Shown one piece after another: positions 42,756 through 52,494 of a DNA stretch of 64,000 nucleotides. Below the pieces are notes generated by a model that had not been told where the DNA came from, made no database searches, and saw only the letters and a list, made by a program, of their open reading frames with translations. This DNA comes from Marinobacter goseongensis (GTDB taxonomy: Bacteria > Pseudomonadota > Gammaproteobacteria > Pseudomonadales > Oleiphilaceae): NCBI RefSeq assembly GCF_023156235.1, contig NZ_JAKZAI010000008.1, positions 124,001 to 188,000 on the forward strand. Direction: 5' to 3'. The number at the start of each line of letters is the position of its first letter. Positions within the stretch are counted from its first letter, which is position 1. A program made the translations under genes and the position numbers.

Positions 42756-43754
42756 TTGAGTTGTCGCTGCGGATGTGCCCTCCTGCTGTTTTTCGTCATT
42801 AGTGTTTTCCCAACCAGCCTGAAGGCTGAAGTCGTGAACCTGTCCTGGGATAACGACCTGCTTACCGGAACCGATCGCGGCTATACAAACGGGGTACGCT
42901 TTTCGTATCTGACGGACACCGCTGACGAGAACGATGGAAAGTCGGCAAGATTTGCCCGGATTCTGCGTGATGAGCTGCGCTTTCTGCCAGGTATTGGAAC
43001 TGCTGATTCAAAGCAGGCGGTAAGCCTGAGTTTGCGGCAATTCATGGTTACGCCTGAAGATATTACGGTTGAAGGTCCGCAGTTCGACGACATTCCCTAT
43101 GCCGGCCACCTGTCGCTCAGCGGCACTCTCTGGAGCTGGAACGCCGATACGATTACCGGCTTTGGTGCTCACATTGGCGTTATTGGGCCCGAAAGCGGTG
43201 CCGAGTCGGTTCAGAAATGGGTGCACGAAGCCACTGGAAGCGACAAGCCGCAAGGGTGGGGGAATCAGCTTGGAACCGATGTGGTGGGTGGCATACAGGC
43301 TGCGCATGGCCGAAAACTCCTGCAACTCGGGCAGGGCGGCAACATTGAACAGCGTGTGTCGGTGGTTGGATCCGGACTACTGTCGAGTTTTCGGACTTCC
43401 GCTAAAACCGGGTTGGTCTGGCAGCTTGGCAGACACCTTCCTATAAATTTTGTGCCGGACTACGCTGGTACATCCTCAACCATCGCTTTGCCGGGCTCGT
43501 TCAAGGATTCAGGCAGTAGCTGGTCAGTATATGTGGGGCTGGGGCTGGAGTATGTAGGCTATTCCTACATCGATGACAATGCCGGGGCTTACCGTTTCGA
43601 CAAAGGGCCGCTGATTGGTCAGCTTGGTCTGGGTGCTACCTGGCAGTGGGATCACCTGCTGGCCGCGGTCACATTGCGTGCCTCGACCAGCGAAGACGAG
43701 CGCCATAAAGACAACTTCAGCTTTGGAACACTGTCAGTTTCTTGGGCAATATAG
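42756..43754 (+). CDS. LpxR-like lipid A deacylase (DUF2219), outer membrane
   Basis: 332 residues from TTG at 42756, with GGAGAG before it; a TTG at 42732 is the alternative. A Sec signal peptide (LFFVISVFPTSLKA) precedes an outer-membrane barrel. DUF2219 features: LSWDNDLLTGTDRGYTNGVRFSYL with the Asn/Asp catalytic pair, then DDIPYAGHLSLSGTLW and a strand-rich C-terminus ending in aromatic residue SVSWAI. LpxR removes 3'-acyl chains from lipid A. Stands alone; no lipid A genes near it. Confidence 0.8.
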   Translation: MSCRCGCALLLFFVISVFPTSLKAEVVNLSWDNDLLTGTDRGYTNGVRFSYLTDTADENDGKSARFARILRDELRFLPGIGTADSKQAVSLSLRQFMVTPEDITVEGPQFDDIPYAGHLSLSGTLWSWNADTITGFGAHIGVIGPESGAESVQKWVHEATGSDKPQGWGNQLGTDVVGGIQAAHGRKLLQLGQGGNIEQRVSVVGSGLLSSFRTSAKTGLVWQLGRHLPINFVPDYAGTSSTIALPGSFKDSGSSWSVYVGLGLEYVGYSYIDDNAGAYRFDKGPLIGQLGLGATWQWDHLLAAVTLRASTSEDERHKDNFSFGTLSVSWAI

Positions 43755-44011
43755 AAAGGTCGGTTTTGACCGTTGCTTACGGGATGTGGTGGCGCTTGTT
43801 CCTGCTGTTAAACATAAGCGAACATTCACGGCTGCTCTTTCGCACACGCTTCTTTCAACAAAAACACTTCGATATTTATCAAATCGTCTAACTGAGAAGC
43901 TGGCTTTTTGGTTTGGCTATGTACTGCAAGAAGGCCCGGGCTGTTCTTGGCGTTTGGAATGTCTTGTCAACAGCGCAAAGAAAAGCAGAACAATCAAATT
44001 GCCTCTTGCAC
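43755..44011. other. Spacer before the GST operon
   Basis: No gene is supported in these bases. An open frame overlapping the end of the LpxR-like gene (43615-44031) has no homology and poor codon use. The TetR-type palindrome at its right end is listed separately. Confidence 0.4.
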
Positions 44012-44033
44012 ATCTACCTACTAATAGGTAGAT
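44012..44033. promoter_or_regulatory. TetR-type palindromic operator
   Basis: ATCTACCTA (44012-44020) and TAGGTAGAT (44025-44033) form a perfect 9-bp inverted repeat with a 4-base centre, 38 bp before the GST start. This shape is usual for TetR-family sites, and a TetR gene is the third gene of the same operon, so autoregulation is likely. Confidence 0.65.
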
Positions 44034-44070
44034 TAATTGGCGCATGTTTAATGACCAACAGAGGCAATCA

Positions 44071-44691
44071 ATGAAAATCTACGATATCGAAGGCTTCCCG
44101 AACCCGCTCCGCGTTCGCATCGCTCTGGCAGAAAAAGGCGCAACAAACCAGGTGGAATTCGTCCCGGTCGATGTCATGGGCGGCGAGCACCGTTCCGAGG
44201 CGTTCAAGACGAAAAACCCGGATGCCACCGTGCCCATGCTGGAACTTGACGACGGCACCTGCATCGCCCAGTGCAATGCCATCACCGAATATATCGACGG
44301 CGTCTTTGATGGTCCGTCCCTTATGGGTACAACCCCAGCGGAGCGTGCCCGTATCGCAATGATGAATCTGCGGGCAGAAAACGGTCTGATGAACGCCGTG
44401 GGTGCCTATTTCCACCACGCGACCCCGGGGCTTGGTCCGGATCTGGAAACCTGGCAATGCGCTGAGTGGGGTAATAAACAGAAAGAAATTGCCAGCGCAA
44501 CCATGGCCTACCTTGACAGCGTTCTGGCGGACAACGAGTTTCTCGCAGGCGACAGCTTCTCGGTCGCAGACATCACCGCCTTTGCCGGCCTGGGGTTTGC
44601 GGATTTCGCGAAGGTTGACATTCCCGAGTCTCTGACCAATCTCCAGGCCTGGCGCGCAAAAGTCGCAGCCCGTCCTTCAATTGCCGGGTAA
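44071..44691 (+). CDS. Glutathione S-transferase family protein
   Basis: 206 residues. The N-terminal thioredoxin-like half shows MKIYDIEGFPNPLRVRIALAEKG, NPDATVPMLELDDG (cis-Pro) and ITEYID. The C-terminal helical half ends in FLAGDSFSVADITAFAGLGFADFA (the N-capping box and GDSFSxAD motif). AGAGGC precedes the ATG. It begins a plus-strand series of cupin, TetR, dienelactone hydrolase and aldo-keto reductase genes, which points to detoxification of a reactive compound. The substrate is unknown. Confidence 0.88.
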   Translation: MKIYDIEGFPNPLRVRIALAEKGATNQVEFVPVDVMGGEHRSEAFKTKNPDATVPMLELDDGTCIAQCNAITEYIDGVFDGPSLMGTTPAERARIAMMNLRAENGLMNAVGAYFHHATPGLGPDLETWQCAEWGNKQKEIASATMAYLDSVLADNEFLAGDSFSVADITAFAGLGFADFAKVDIPESLTNLQAWRAKVAARPSIAG

Positions 44692-44754
44692 TCCGAAACC
44701 TTCGGATTTAATGCAAGCGCTGAAAACATGAAGGGCACAAAAGGGAGGAATATC

Positions 44755-45423
44755 ATGGAGATTAATGCAGATTTCTCCAAACCGGTGGTTATGCATTCCG
44801 ACCAGATTGAATGGCAGCCCTCGCCCATGAAAGGGGTGGAGCGGCGCATGCTGGACCGGATCGGGGACGAAGTTGCCCGCGCCACGACCATCGTGCGTTA
44901 TGCGCCGGGCAGTCATTTCTCGGCGCATACCCATACCGGTGGAGAAGAATTCATCGTACTCGATGGCGTGTTCCAGGACGAGCACGGTGACTTCCCTGCT
45001 GGCACCTACGTGCGCAACCCCCCAACCACGTCACATATTCCGGGCTCTGAAACGGGCTGTACGATATTTGTGAAACTGTGGCAGTTCGACCTGGCCGACC
45101 GCACCCAGTTCAGCAAGAATATGGAGGCCGAGCTGGGCGCCCCAGTGGGCGGCGTTGCCACCGCAAAGCTGCATGAGGACGATCGTGAGATCGTGACCTA
45201 CAGCCAGCTCGATGCGGGGGCGACACTGACCTCTGAGGCGCCCGGCGGAATCGAACTGCTGGTGGTCGAAGGTTCGGCTATCAGGGATGGCGAGGTGCTG
45301 GCCAGGCATGACTGGCTGCGCCTCCCTGAAGGACACAGGTTGTCCGTGACGGCCGGGGACGACGGCGCCAAGATCTGGATGAAAACGGGGCACCTGCGAT
45401 TTGCCGGGGCACCGAGGGTATAA
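44755..45423 (+). CDS. Bicupin protein, ChrR-like cupin
   Basis: 222 residues from the ATG with GGGAGGA 7 bases upstream. The first cupin has [43 protein letters not shown], with the His/His/Glu metal set, as in the cupin domain of the anti-sigma factor ChrR. A second, weaker cupin covers residues 120-215 ([23 protein letters not shown]). It has no sigma-binding N-terminus, so a small-molecule enzyme or sensor role is more likely than anti-sigma activity. It follows the GST gene by 63 bp. Confidence 0.8.
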   Translation: MEINADFSKPVVMHSDQIEWQPSPMKGVERRMLDRIGDEVARATTIVRYAPGSHFSAHTHTGGEEFIVLDGVFQDEHGDFPAGTYVRNPPTTSHIPGSETGCTIFVKLWQFDLADRTQFSKNMEAELGAPVGGVATAKLHEDDREIVTYSQLDAGATLTSEAPGGIELLVVEGSAIRDGEVLARHDWLRLPEGHRLSVTAGDDGAKIWMKTGHLRFAGAPRV

Positions 45424-45466
45424 GCCCGGCAATAGCGGGATTGAAAAGGCAGACAGGTGAACAACC

Positions 45467-46033
45467 ATGAACCGTGATACCAGAACAGCCCTGATGGATC
45501 TTGCCGAGCACACCGTCCGGTCACGGGGCTTTGACGGGTTCAGCTACGCGGATCTGGCCGAGGCCATCGGCATTCGAAAGGCCTCGATCCATTATCATTT
45601 CCCCACCAAGGCGAAGCTCTCCGAAGCCTTGATCGAGCGCTATCAGACCAGTCTGCAGCAGGGTCTGACCGAGATAGACGCAGCCCATGCCAGCGCTGGC
45701 GCGCGCCTCAAGGCACTCATTGCCCTGTACCGCGGGGCGTTGCATGATGGCCAGACCGTGTGTCTGTGCGTTGCCTTTTCGACCTGCCGCGAAAGCCTGT
45801 CCGACACCGTTATTGCCAGAGTCGGCGCCGTTCGCGCAATGGTTCTGCAGTGGATTACGGCAACGTTTGAACTGGGACAAAGGGATGGATCCGTCTCGGC
45901 CATCCTGGGTCCCGCCGATGAAGCGCAGGCGACCCTGGCGATGCTGGAAGGGGCCCACCTTGCCGCGCGCACCGAAGAAGACCTCGCCGTGTTTGATGCC
46001 GCAACGCGACTGCTGCGCGCCCGCTGCCAGTAA
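45467..46033 (+). CDS. TetR family regulator
   Basis: 188 residues with the N-terminal HTH FSYADLAEAIGIRKASIHYHFPTKAKLSEALIERY (about residues 25-60). The C-terminus is of the short Tet_C_16-like type. It lies inside the operon it probably represses, whose promoter holds the 22-bp palindrome at 44.0 kb. The ligand is likely a toxic carbonyl or phenolic handled by its neighbours, but that is a guess. Confidence 0.88.
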   Translation: MNRDTRTALMDLAEHTVRSRGFDGFSYADLAEAIGIRKASIHYHFPTKAKLSEALIERYQTSLQQGLTEIDAAHASAGARLKALIALYRGALHDGQTVCLCVAFSTCRESLSDTVIARVGAVRAMVLQWITATFELGQRDGSVSAILGPADEAQATLAMLEGAHLAARTEEDLAVFDAATRLLRARCQ

Positions 46034-46111
46034 CGACGGGACAGGAATCGCGCTTTGATGTACAGAATCGCTACGCAAATTGACTCATAACGAGCGAAAA
46101 GGAGCAAACAG

Positions 46112-46918
46112 ATGATGAGCACCCTGAAAACAGCACTGGCAGCAGCCACGCTGTCACTCACTGTTGCAAGTACGCAGGTACTGGCAGAAACGCAAACCAG
46201 AACCATCGAGTATCAAGTCGGCGACGAGACCTTCACCGGCTACATGGCCTGGGATGATGAATTCGGGCAAAAGCGTCCGGGGGTTCTGGTGGTCCATGAA
46301 TGGTGGGGGCACAATGAATTTGCCCGGAATCAGGCAGAACGACTTGCCTCGGCCGGCTATACGGCGTTTGCGCTGGATATGTATGGCTCTGGCAAACAAG
46401 CCGACCATCCCGATACCGCCCAGAAGTTCATGCAGGAAGCCACTCGGGACATGAGTCAGGTCAAGGCGCGCTTCATGAAGGCGATGGACATCCTGAAGAA
46501 CCACGAAAGTGTTGATGCGTCCCGAATTGCGGCACAGGGTTATTGTTTTGGCGGCGCCGTGGTTCTCAACATGGCGCGCATGGGCGTCGATCTGGACGGC
46601 GTTGTCAGCTTCCACGGCGCGCTCGGCAGCCCCCTCACGGCTGAACCCGAGTCCGTGAAAGCCAGGATCCAGGTGTACACCGGCGGTGCCGACAAGCTGG
46701 TCCCCTCGGATCAGGTCGCGGGCCTGGTCAAGGAGATGCAGGATGCCGAAGTCGACCTGACACTGGTGAGCTTTCCCGGAGTACTGCACTCATTCACCAA
46801 CCCAGGCGCCGACAAGATCGCCGAGGAGTTCGGCATGCCGGTTGGTTATGATGAAGAGGCTGCCAGCCGTTCCTGGGATGGCACCATGCGTTTCTACAAG
46901 GCCATCTTCACCCAGTAA
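46112..46918 (+). CDS. Exported dienelactone hydrolase-family protein
   Basis: 268 residues. A Sec signal peptide (MSTLKTALAAATLSLTVASTQVLA) is followed by a DLH fold: VLVVHEWWGHNEFARNQAERLASAGYTAFALDMYG, then the Cys nucleophile in AAQGYCFGGAVV, Asp in the ADKLVPS region and His in VLHSFTNPGAD. Periplasmic location is unusual for DLH-like enzymes used in catechol breakdown. It follows the TetR gene by 78 bp, in the same direction. Substrate unknown. Confidence 0.88.
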   Translation: MMSTLKTALAAATLSLTVASTQVLAETQTRTIEYQVGDETFTGYMAWDDEFGQKRPGVLVVHEWWGHNEFARNQAERLASAGYTAFALDMYGSGKQADHPDTAQKFMQEATRDMSQVKARFMKAMDILKNHESVDASRIAAQGYCFGGAVVLNMARMGVDLDGVVSFHGALGSPLTAEPESVKARIQVYTGGADKLVPSDQVAGLVKEMQDAEVDLTLVSFPGVLHSFTNPGADKIAEEFGMPVGYDEEAASRSWDGTMRFYKAIFTQ

Positions 46919-47002
46919 CACAAGCGAGTGCAAACAAACCGAAACCGGCAGTATTTACAGTGAATTCTGGAACACCAACCGAAAAGCATGATGAGGTGCA
47001 AC

Positions 47003-48088
47003 ATGGCAACTGAGAGTTTACCACTGTTCGATGGAGACAATCGTCCAGGCTACAAGTCGCTGGGCAACTCGGGGCTGTTCGTATCCGAACTGTGCCTGGG
47101 CACCATGACCTTCGGCGGCGATGAGGACATCTGGGGCCTGATCGGCCAGTTGCAGCAGGAACAGGCCGACGAACTCGTGAAGATCGCCCTGGAGGCGGGG
47201 GTCAACTTTATCGATACCGCCAACATCTATGGTTTCGGCGCCAGTGAGCGCATCGTCGGCCAGTCCCTGAAGAATCTCGGCGTTCGCCGCGAAGATGTGG
47301 TGCTGGCGACCAAGGTGCTCGGCCCCATGGGCGCAAGCCCCAATGCCCGTGGTGCTTCCCGCGGCCATATAATGAGCGAATGCAAGGCGAGCCTGGCGCG
47401 CCTGCAAACGGATTATATTGACCTGTACCAGATCCACGGTTTTGACCCGGCCACGCCGATCGAGGAAACTCTGGAGGCACTGAACACCCTGGTGCAGCAA
47501 GGCCATGTGCGTTACGTGGGCCTGTCCAACTGGGCCGCCTGGCAAGTGATGAAAGCCATCGGCATCACCCGGGCCCGCAACCTGTGCCCGATCATATCCA
47601 TGCAAGCCTACTACACCCTCGTAGGTCGCGATCTGGAGCGGGATATTATTCCGATGCTGAAATCTGAGAACGTTGGTCTGATGGTGTGGAGCCCACTGGC
47701 CGGGGGTTACCTGTCCGGTAAATACGAGGGGCCGGACGTTTCCGAAGAAAACCGGCGCGCCAAGTTTGACTTTCCACCCGTCAACCGCGAGCGGGGCAGC
47801 GAAGTCATCAAGGTTATGCGGGAGATTGCCGATGGCAAACAGATCGACGGCGAACCGGTCAATGTGGCACAGATTGCCCTGTCATGGCTGCTACACCAGA
47901 AGCCTGTGACCAGCATCATCGTTGGCGCCAAGCGGCCCGAGCAGCTCAGGGACAATATCCGCGCGGCCCAAATCCGCTTGTCCGACGATGAACTGATAGC
48001 CCTGGATGAAGTCAGCCGCCTGCCCGAGGAGTACCCGGGCTGGATGATGGCAATGATGGCCGGGTACCGAAACTCTACCGAGTCCTGA
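47003..48088 (+). CDS. Aldo/keto reductase
   Basis: 361 residues from MATESLPL; an ATG at 46988 is the alternative. TIM-barrel AKR marks: SELCLGTMTFGG, FIDTANIYGFGASE with the Asp and Tyr of the catalytic tetrad, VLATKV with the Lys, QIHGFDP with the His, and GLSNWAAWQVMKA. It probably reduces aldehydes or ketones with NADPH. Its place after the GST, cupin and DLH genes fits carbonyl detoxification. The gene is followed by a 281-bp gap with only a short CTGCGCC/GGCGCAG hairpin. Confidence 0.9.
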   Translation: MATESLPLFDGDNRPGYKSLGNSGLFVSELCLGTMTFGGDEDIWGLIGQLQQEQADELVKIALEAGVNFIDTANIYGFGASERIVGQSLKNLGVRREDVVLATKVLGPMGASPNARGASRGHIMSECKASLARLQTDYIDLYQIHGFDPATPIEETLEALNTLVQQGHVRYVGLSNWAAWQVMKAIGITRARNLCPIISMQAYYTLVGRDLERDIIPMLKSENVGLMVWSPLAGGYLSGKYEGPDVSEENRRAKFDFPPVNRERGSEVIKVMREIADGKQIDGEPVNVAQIALSWLLHQKPVTSIIVGAKRPEQLRDNIRAAQIRLSDDELIALDEVSRLPEEYPGWMMAMMAGYRNSTES

Positions 48089-48369
48089 TTCCAAAACCGA
48101 CCCAACCCAACCCAACCTTCACATCGTGCTGCGCCCCGACGGCGCAGCCGCTATGCTGGAAAAACCGTTAATGCTGTCAAAACTTAGACGTCCGTGCCTA
48201 CTGGCCACTTCGACGACTCTCCTGGCTGCTTCAACACCTGACTTTACCGGTTCTGGTGTTGGCGGCAAAACAGGTCGTGTCTAAGGGTTATTTCAGAACT
48301 CAATCACCTTCCTGGAAGACTTAAGTGAAATGTAATTGCTAACAAAATTGGCGCTCATTCAAACCTACC

Positions 48370-51300
48370 TCAATCTTCCATCTGTAAGCGAAACCAAAGA
48401 GCATAAAGCGCCGGCACAAACAATAGCGTGATCAGAGTGCCGACCGCCACGCCACCGATAAGGACATAAGCCAGCGGCCCCCAGAACAGGTCAAAGGTCA
48501 GAGGAACAAACGCCAGAACGGCCGCCAGGGCGGTGAGTACCACGGGTCGGGCACGCTGGACTGCCGCCTCGACAACGGCTTCCCGGGCAGCCATCCTTGC
48601 TTTGAAGTTGTCCTGCACCTGCTGCGTCAGAATCATGGTATTTCGCATCAGGATGCCGCCCAGGCCAATCAGCCCCAGCAGCGCGGTAAAGCCAAAGGGT
48701 TGATTAAACAGCAGCAAAGCCAGCACAGCCCCGATCAGACCCAGTGGCGCGGTGGCAAGAACAGTCAATGTGCCGATAAAGGAACGCATCTGAAGCATGA
48801 TAAAGATCAGCATCAACGCCAACATCACCGGTTGTAATGTCTGGATTGAAGCATTGGCTTTGGCTGATTGTTCCACCGTACCGCCGATTTCAATACGGTA
48901 ACCCTCCGGCAACTGTTCGCGCAGGCCCGTCATCGCACTCCATATCTCCTTGGTAACATCCGGTGGCTGGGCACCTTCTACATCGGCCTGAACGGCCAGG
49001 AAGGGGTCACGGTTGTAACGCTTTATGACGGGGTCCTCGTAACGAACCTGCCACTTGCCCAGTTGCTGTACGGAAAGTTTGCGGCCGTCGCGGGTTTTGA
49101 TCTCAAGATCTTCCGGCATGATCACTTCGCCACGGGCATTACGCGCCACCAGTTGAACGCTCCTTATGCCCTGGCGCAGTTCGGTGACGGCCACTCCGCG
49201 GAGTTGGAACTGCAGTTGCCGGGCAACTTCCGCCGGGGTCAGGCCCATCCAACCCAGGTTTTCCGGGTCCATATCAAGATAGAGAGTGGGCACACGCTCA
49301 TCCCATTCGAGATGCGGCATGACGATATTCGGATGCCCGGTCATGAGAGTGCGGATCTGGTGCGCGATCTCTCTGAGTTGATCGGATTCCGGACCCAGCA
49401 CACGAAAACTGACCGGCCAGACCACCGGGGGACCGTACAGCAAACGCGTCACCCGCACTCGTGCCTCCGGAAATTCACCCGCCGCGATTCTGGTTTCCAG
49501 CGCCGAGATGATGCGATCGCGCCCTTCAACGTCCTGCCCAATGGCAATCAACTTGGCAAATGCCGGGTCCGGCTGCTCGGGGTTGGCCGATACGAAGAAT
49601 CGGGGTGCACCGGCACCGATGTAAGCGGAAAGGCTTTTCACCTCCGGCATGTCCATCAGAATCGCTTCCAGGCGTCTGACACTTTGATCCGTGGTGGCAA
49701 TAGCGCTCCCCTGCGGAGCGTAGACACTGATCAGAACTTCGGGGCGATCAGAACTGGGGAAAAATTGCTTCTGCACCTGGGTTGCCATCCCGAAAGCACT
49801 GATCGCCAGCAAACCCACTGTGATAAAAACGACGGTTTTCCGGTACTGTACACACGCTGTGATCACTCTACGCAACCGCTGATAAAACGCGCTTTGGTAG
49901 AGGTCCTGGCCCGTATGCCCGGTGTAATCGGGCAAGAGCTTGACGCCCAGATAAGGCGTAAAAGTTACCGCCACCACCCAGGAAATCAACAACGAAAAAG
50001 CGAGCACCCAGAAGATGTTGCCGGTGTATTCTCCCACTCCGGACTGGGCAAATCCGATGGGAACAAATCCGGCCACCGTCACCAGCGTTCCAAACAGCAT
50101 GGGCGCGGCTGTTACGCTCCAGGCATGACTGGCTGCCCGTACCCGGTCCCAGCCGCTCTCCATCTTCACAATCATCATTTCAATGGCGATGATCGCATCG
50201 TCCACTAACAGACCCAGTGCGATAATCAACGCACCCAGGGTGATGCGGTCCAGGTTTATGCCCGCCATTTTCATCAACAAGAAAGTCAGGCCGAGGGTCA
50301 CAGGAATCGCAATGCCCACCACCAAACCCGCGCGCAGACCGATCGCCAGTATGCTAACCCCCATCACCACGACCAACGCAACCAGAAACTTGACCTGAAA
50401 AAGATCAACCGCCTGAGTGATGGCTTCCGCCTGATCGGTCAGGGTCTGTATTGACATTCCCAGCGGCAGCCTGCCCTGTTCGGCACTGACAAACTCGCGC
50501 AGCCGCTCACCAAACTCCAGGCCATTTTCACCCGCGCGCATGACGACACCTAACAGGATCGCATCCTCACCGTTGGAGCGGACGATGTAGCTCAAAGGAT
50601 CTTCATAACCTAAACGCACCTCGGCCAGATCAGACACGGTGATAAGCTGGTCTCCGATACGCAGAGGTACTGAGGTGAGGCGCTCAAGGTCAGACAGGTC
50701 GATGTTGCTGCGGACATAAACCCGCGGGCCGGCAAGATCAACAAAGCCAAGAGGCTGAAGACGGTTGTTGGCCTCTATCGCCTGCAACACCTCTTCTGCC
50801 GACAAACCGAGGTTGTTGAGCCGGTCCTGATCAAATTCGAGATACACCCGCTCAGGACGCTCCGCCAGGAGCTGTGCTTTTTGCAAGCCGGGCAGCCGTT
50901 GCAAGCGATCCCGTATCGATTCTGCCTCTCGGGTCAGTTCACGCATTGGCATCCCGGGTGCCGTCAGCGCCAGCAGGGAGAAATACACATCCGCGAAATC
51001 ATCGTTGACGATGGGGTCGATCACACCCCGGGGCAGATTGGGCCTCTCATCGAGCATGCGTTTGCGGACTTGATAGAAGAGGTCCGGCACTTTTTCGCTG
51101 GGCGTAGAATCCTGGAATCGGATAACCATGGCGGCCTGCCCGGGCCGGATGGTTGTTTCAATGGTATCGGTATACGCCACCTCCTGAACTCGCTTTTCCA
51201 GACGATCCACGACCTGATTCTGCAGCACCTCAGGGGTTGCTCCTGGCCAGACGACAGAAACCACCATCGCCCGGACGGTGAACGCAGGGTCTTCCGCCCT

Positions 51301-51408
51301 ACCAAGGGAGGAGAACGCGTAGAAACCGGCAACAACGGACAGCAAAAGAAAAAAGAGGGTGACCGAACGCTCGCGCACTGCCAGCGCGGAAAGATTCGGT
51401 AAGCTCAT
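48370..51408 (-). CDS. RND efflux pump, inner-membrane permease
   Basis: 1012 residues, with 12 expected membrane helices and two large periplasmic loops. The opening LSALAVRERSVTLFFLLLSVVAGFYAFSSLGRAEDPAF, the VSVVWPGATPEVLQNQVVDRLEKRVQEV block, and ALGLLVDDAIIAIEMM with its Asp pair in helix 4 are all typical of AcrB-like proteins of the heavy-metal/hydrophobe branch. It is coupled to the adaptor gene by ATGA. No outer-membrane TolC-like gene is close, so it would share a channel. Substrate unknown, possibly fatty acids or hydrocarbon-derived compounds by its neighbours. Confidence 0.92.
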   Translation of the reverse strand: MSLPNLSALAVRERSVTLFFLLLSVVAGFYAFSSLGRAEDPAFTVRAMVVSVVWPGATPEVLQNQVVDRLEKRVQEVAYTDTIETTIRPGQAAMVIRFQDSTPSEKVPDLFYQVRKRMLDERPNLPRGVIDPIVNDDFADVYFSLLALTAPGMPMRELTREAESIRDRLQRLPGLQKAQLLAERPERVYLEFDQDRLNNLGLSAEEVLQAIEANNRLQPLGFVDLAGPRVYVRSNIDLSDLERLTSVPLRIGDQLITVSDLAEVRLGYEDPLSYIVRSNGEDAILLGVVMRAGENGLEFGERLREFVSAEQGRLPLGMSIQTLTDQAEAITQAVDLFQVKFLVALVVVMGVSILAIGLRAGLVVGIAIPVTLGLTFLLMKMAGINLDRITLGALIIALGLLVDDAIIAIEMMIVKMESGWDRVRAASHAWSVTAAPMLFGTLVTVAGFVPIGFAQSGVGEYTGNIFWVLAFSLLISWVVAVTFTPYLGVKLLPDYTGHTGQDLYQSAFYQRLRRVITACVQYRKTVVFITVGLLAISAFGMATQVQKQFFPSSDRPEVLISVYAPQGSAIATTDQSVRRLEAILMDMPEVKSLSAYIGAGAPRFFVSANPEQPDPAFAKLIAIGQDVEGRDRIISALETRIAAGEFPEARVRVTRLLYGPPVVWPVSFRVLGPESDQLREIAHQIRTLMTGHPNIVMPHLEWDERVPTLYLDMDPENLGWMGLTPAEVARQLQFQLRGVAVTELRQGIRSVQLVARNARGEVIMPEDLEIKTRDGRKLSVQQLGKWQVRYEDPVIKRYNRDPFLAVQADVEGAQPPDVTKEIWSAMTGLREQLPEGYRIEIGGTVEQSAKANASIQTLQPVMLALMLIFIMLQMRSFIGTLTVLATAPLGLIGAVLALLLFNQPFGFTALLGLIGLGGILMRNTMILTQQVQDNFKARMAAREAVVEAAVQRARPVVLTALAAVLAFVPLTFDLFWGPLAYVLIGGVAVGTLITLLFVPALYALWFRLQMED

Positions 51409-52457
51409 TGAGCCAGCTCCCGCACCGCCATGCCAGGCGTGAGCAGGTGTGTCCCCAACGCGACGATGGGCGTTCCCGCGTTGATATCGGCCTTGATCTG
51501 CGCATACTCTTCACCCAGATCGATCACCTCGACCGCAAGGGGCTTCACCGTGCCATCGGAGACCAACCAGACCTGCGGCGTTTGCCCTCTCTCATCGAGG
51601 GCACCCAGCGGTACGCGATGGCTGGGCGCGGTTTGCTTCTGTGCTAACTGGACACTCACCACCGAACCCAGGGTTAAAGATGAGGGGTAGGGCCCCTCCA
51701 GGCTGTATCGGGCACGCCAGCTCCGGCTTGCCGGGTCGGCAGCCCCGGCAATCTCTCTCAGGCTCACAGCAAGCTGTTCGCCATTGGGTAAAGGAACATA
51801 ACCGCGCCTGGGCGGGCTACTGCCCTCTGGCAAAAAAACCTCGACTTCCAGCGATTGATCTTCGGCCAGAACGGCAAGGGTTTGACCGACACCCACAACC
51901 TGGCCGGGTTCAACGATGACCTCAGTGACCACGCCTGCATGGGCGGCTTTCAGTTCCGCATACCCCAGGGCATTCTGAGCCTGCTGATTGCGTGCAGAAG
52001 CCGTTTGCACCTGGCTGCGCGCCTCACGCTCTGCCAATTCAAGGCGTTGCAGGGTTTGTTCGCTGACAAACTGACGCCCCACAAGTTGCTGTTGGCGCTG
52101 GAGCTCATTGGTGGTAATTGCCAGGGCCGCTTCTGCACGCTTCAGATCCGCGGCGGCTCCCTCCGCCGTTGCTACAAGGTCTCGTGTATCGAGTTTGAAC
52201 AGTAAGTCGCCTTTTTCCACGCGTTGACCGGCATCAATGTAACGATGTTGAATCCGACCGGCGATCTGAAAGGCCTGAGGAACTTCGTGGCGGCCTCGCA
52301 GGGTTCCTGAAAATCTGTGCGTTGTTGGGCCGGCGTCCTTTAGTTCAACTGTTTTTACCCAGGGGATAGGGGCGCGGGCCTCTGGGGGCGGTTCCGAAGA
52401 CTGCTGACAACCAGACAGAATGAGCAGCGAGATAAACAGTGTCAGCATACAGCGCAT
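51405..52457 (-). CDS. RND pump periplasmic adaptor, lipoprotein
   Basis: 350 residues from the ATG at 52457; Met at 52448 is close behind. Lipobox LLILSGC marks it as a lipoprotein. The adaptor layout is hairpin (about 90-180, LKRAEAALAITTNELQRQQQLVGRQFVS), lipoyl-like QIAGRIQHRYIDAGQRVEKGDLLFKLD and VTEVIVEPGQVVGVGQTL, then beta-barrel and membrane-proximal domains. It joins the permease to an outer-membrane channel. It lies 37 bp after the alpha/beta hydrolase. Confidence 0.9.
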   Translation of the reverse strand: MRCMLTLFISLLILSGCQQSSEPPPEARAPIPWVKTVELKDAGPTTHRFSGTLRGRHEVPQAFQIAGRIQHRYIDAGQRVEKGDLLFKLDTRDLVATAEGAAADLKRAEAALAITTNELQRQQQLVGRQFVSEQTLQRLELAEREARSQVQTASARNQQAQNALGYAELKAAHAGVVTEVIVEPGQVVGVGQTLAVLAEDQSLEVEVFLPEGSSPPRRGYVPLPNGEQLAVSLREIAGAADPASRSWRARYSLEGPYPSSLTLGSVVSVQLAQKQTAPSHRVPLGALDERGQTPQVWLVSDGTVKPLAVEVIDLGEEYAQIKADINAGTPIVALGTHLLTPGMAVRELAQ

Positions 52458-52494
52458 GGCAGGTGTCCCGATTGGCAAAATCAAGGTGTGGGTA

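Noticed and set aside
43615..44031. 138-residue open frame overlapping the end of the LpxR-like gene
   Set aside because: Overlaps a better gene in another frame and holds no motif.
48868..50208. 446-residue plus-strand open frame inside the RND permease
   Set aside because: Antisense shadow of a certain pump gene; composition is His/Arg rich and without motif.
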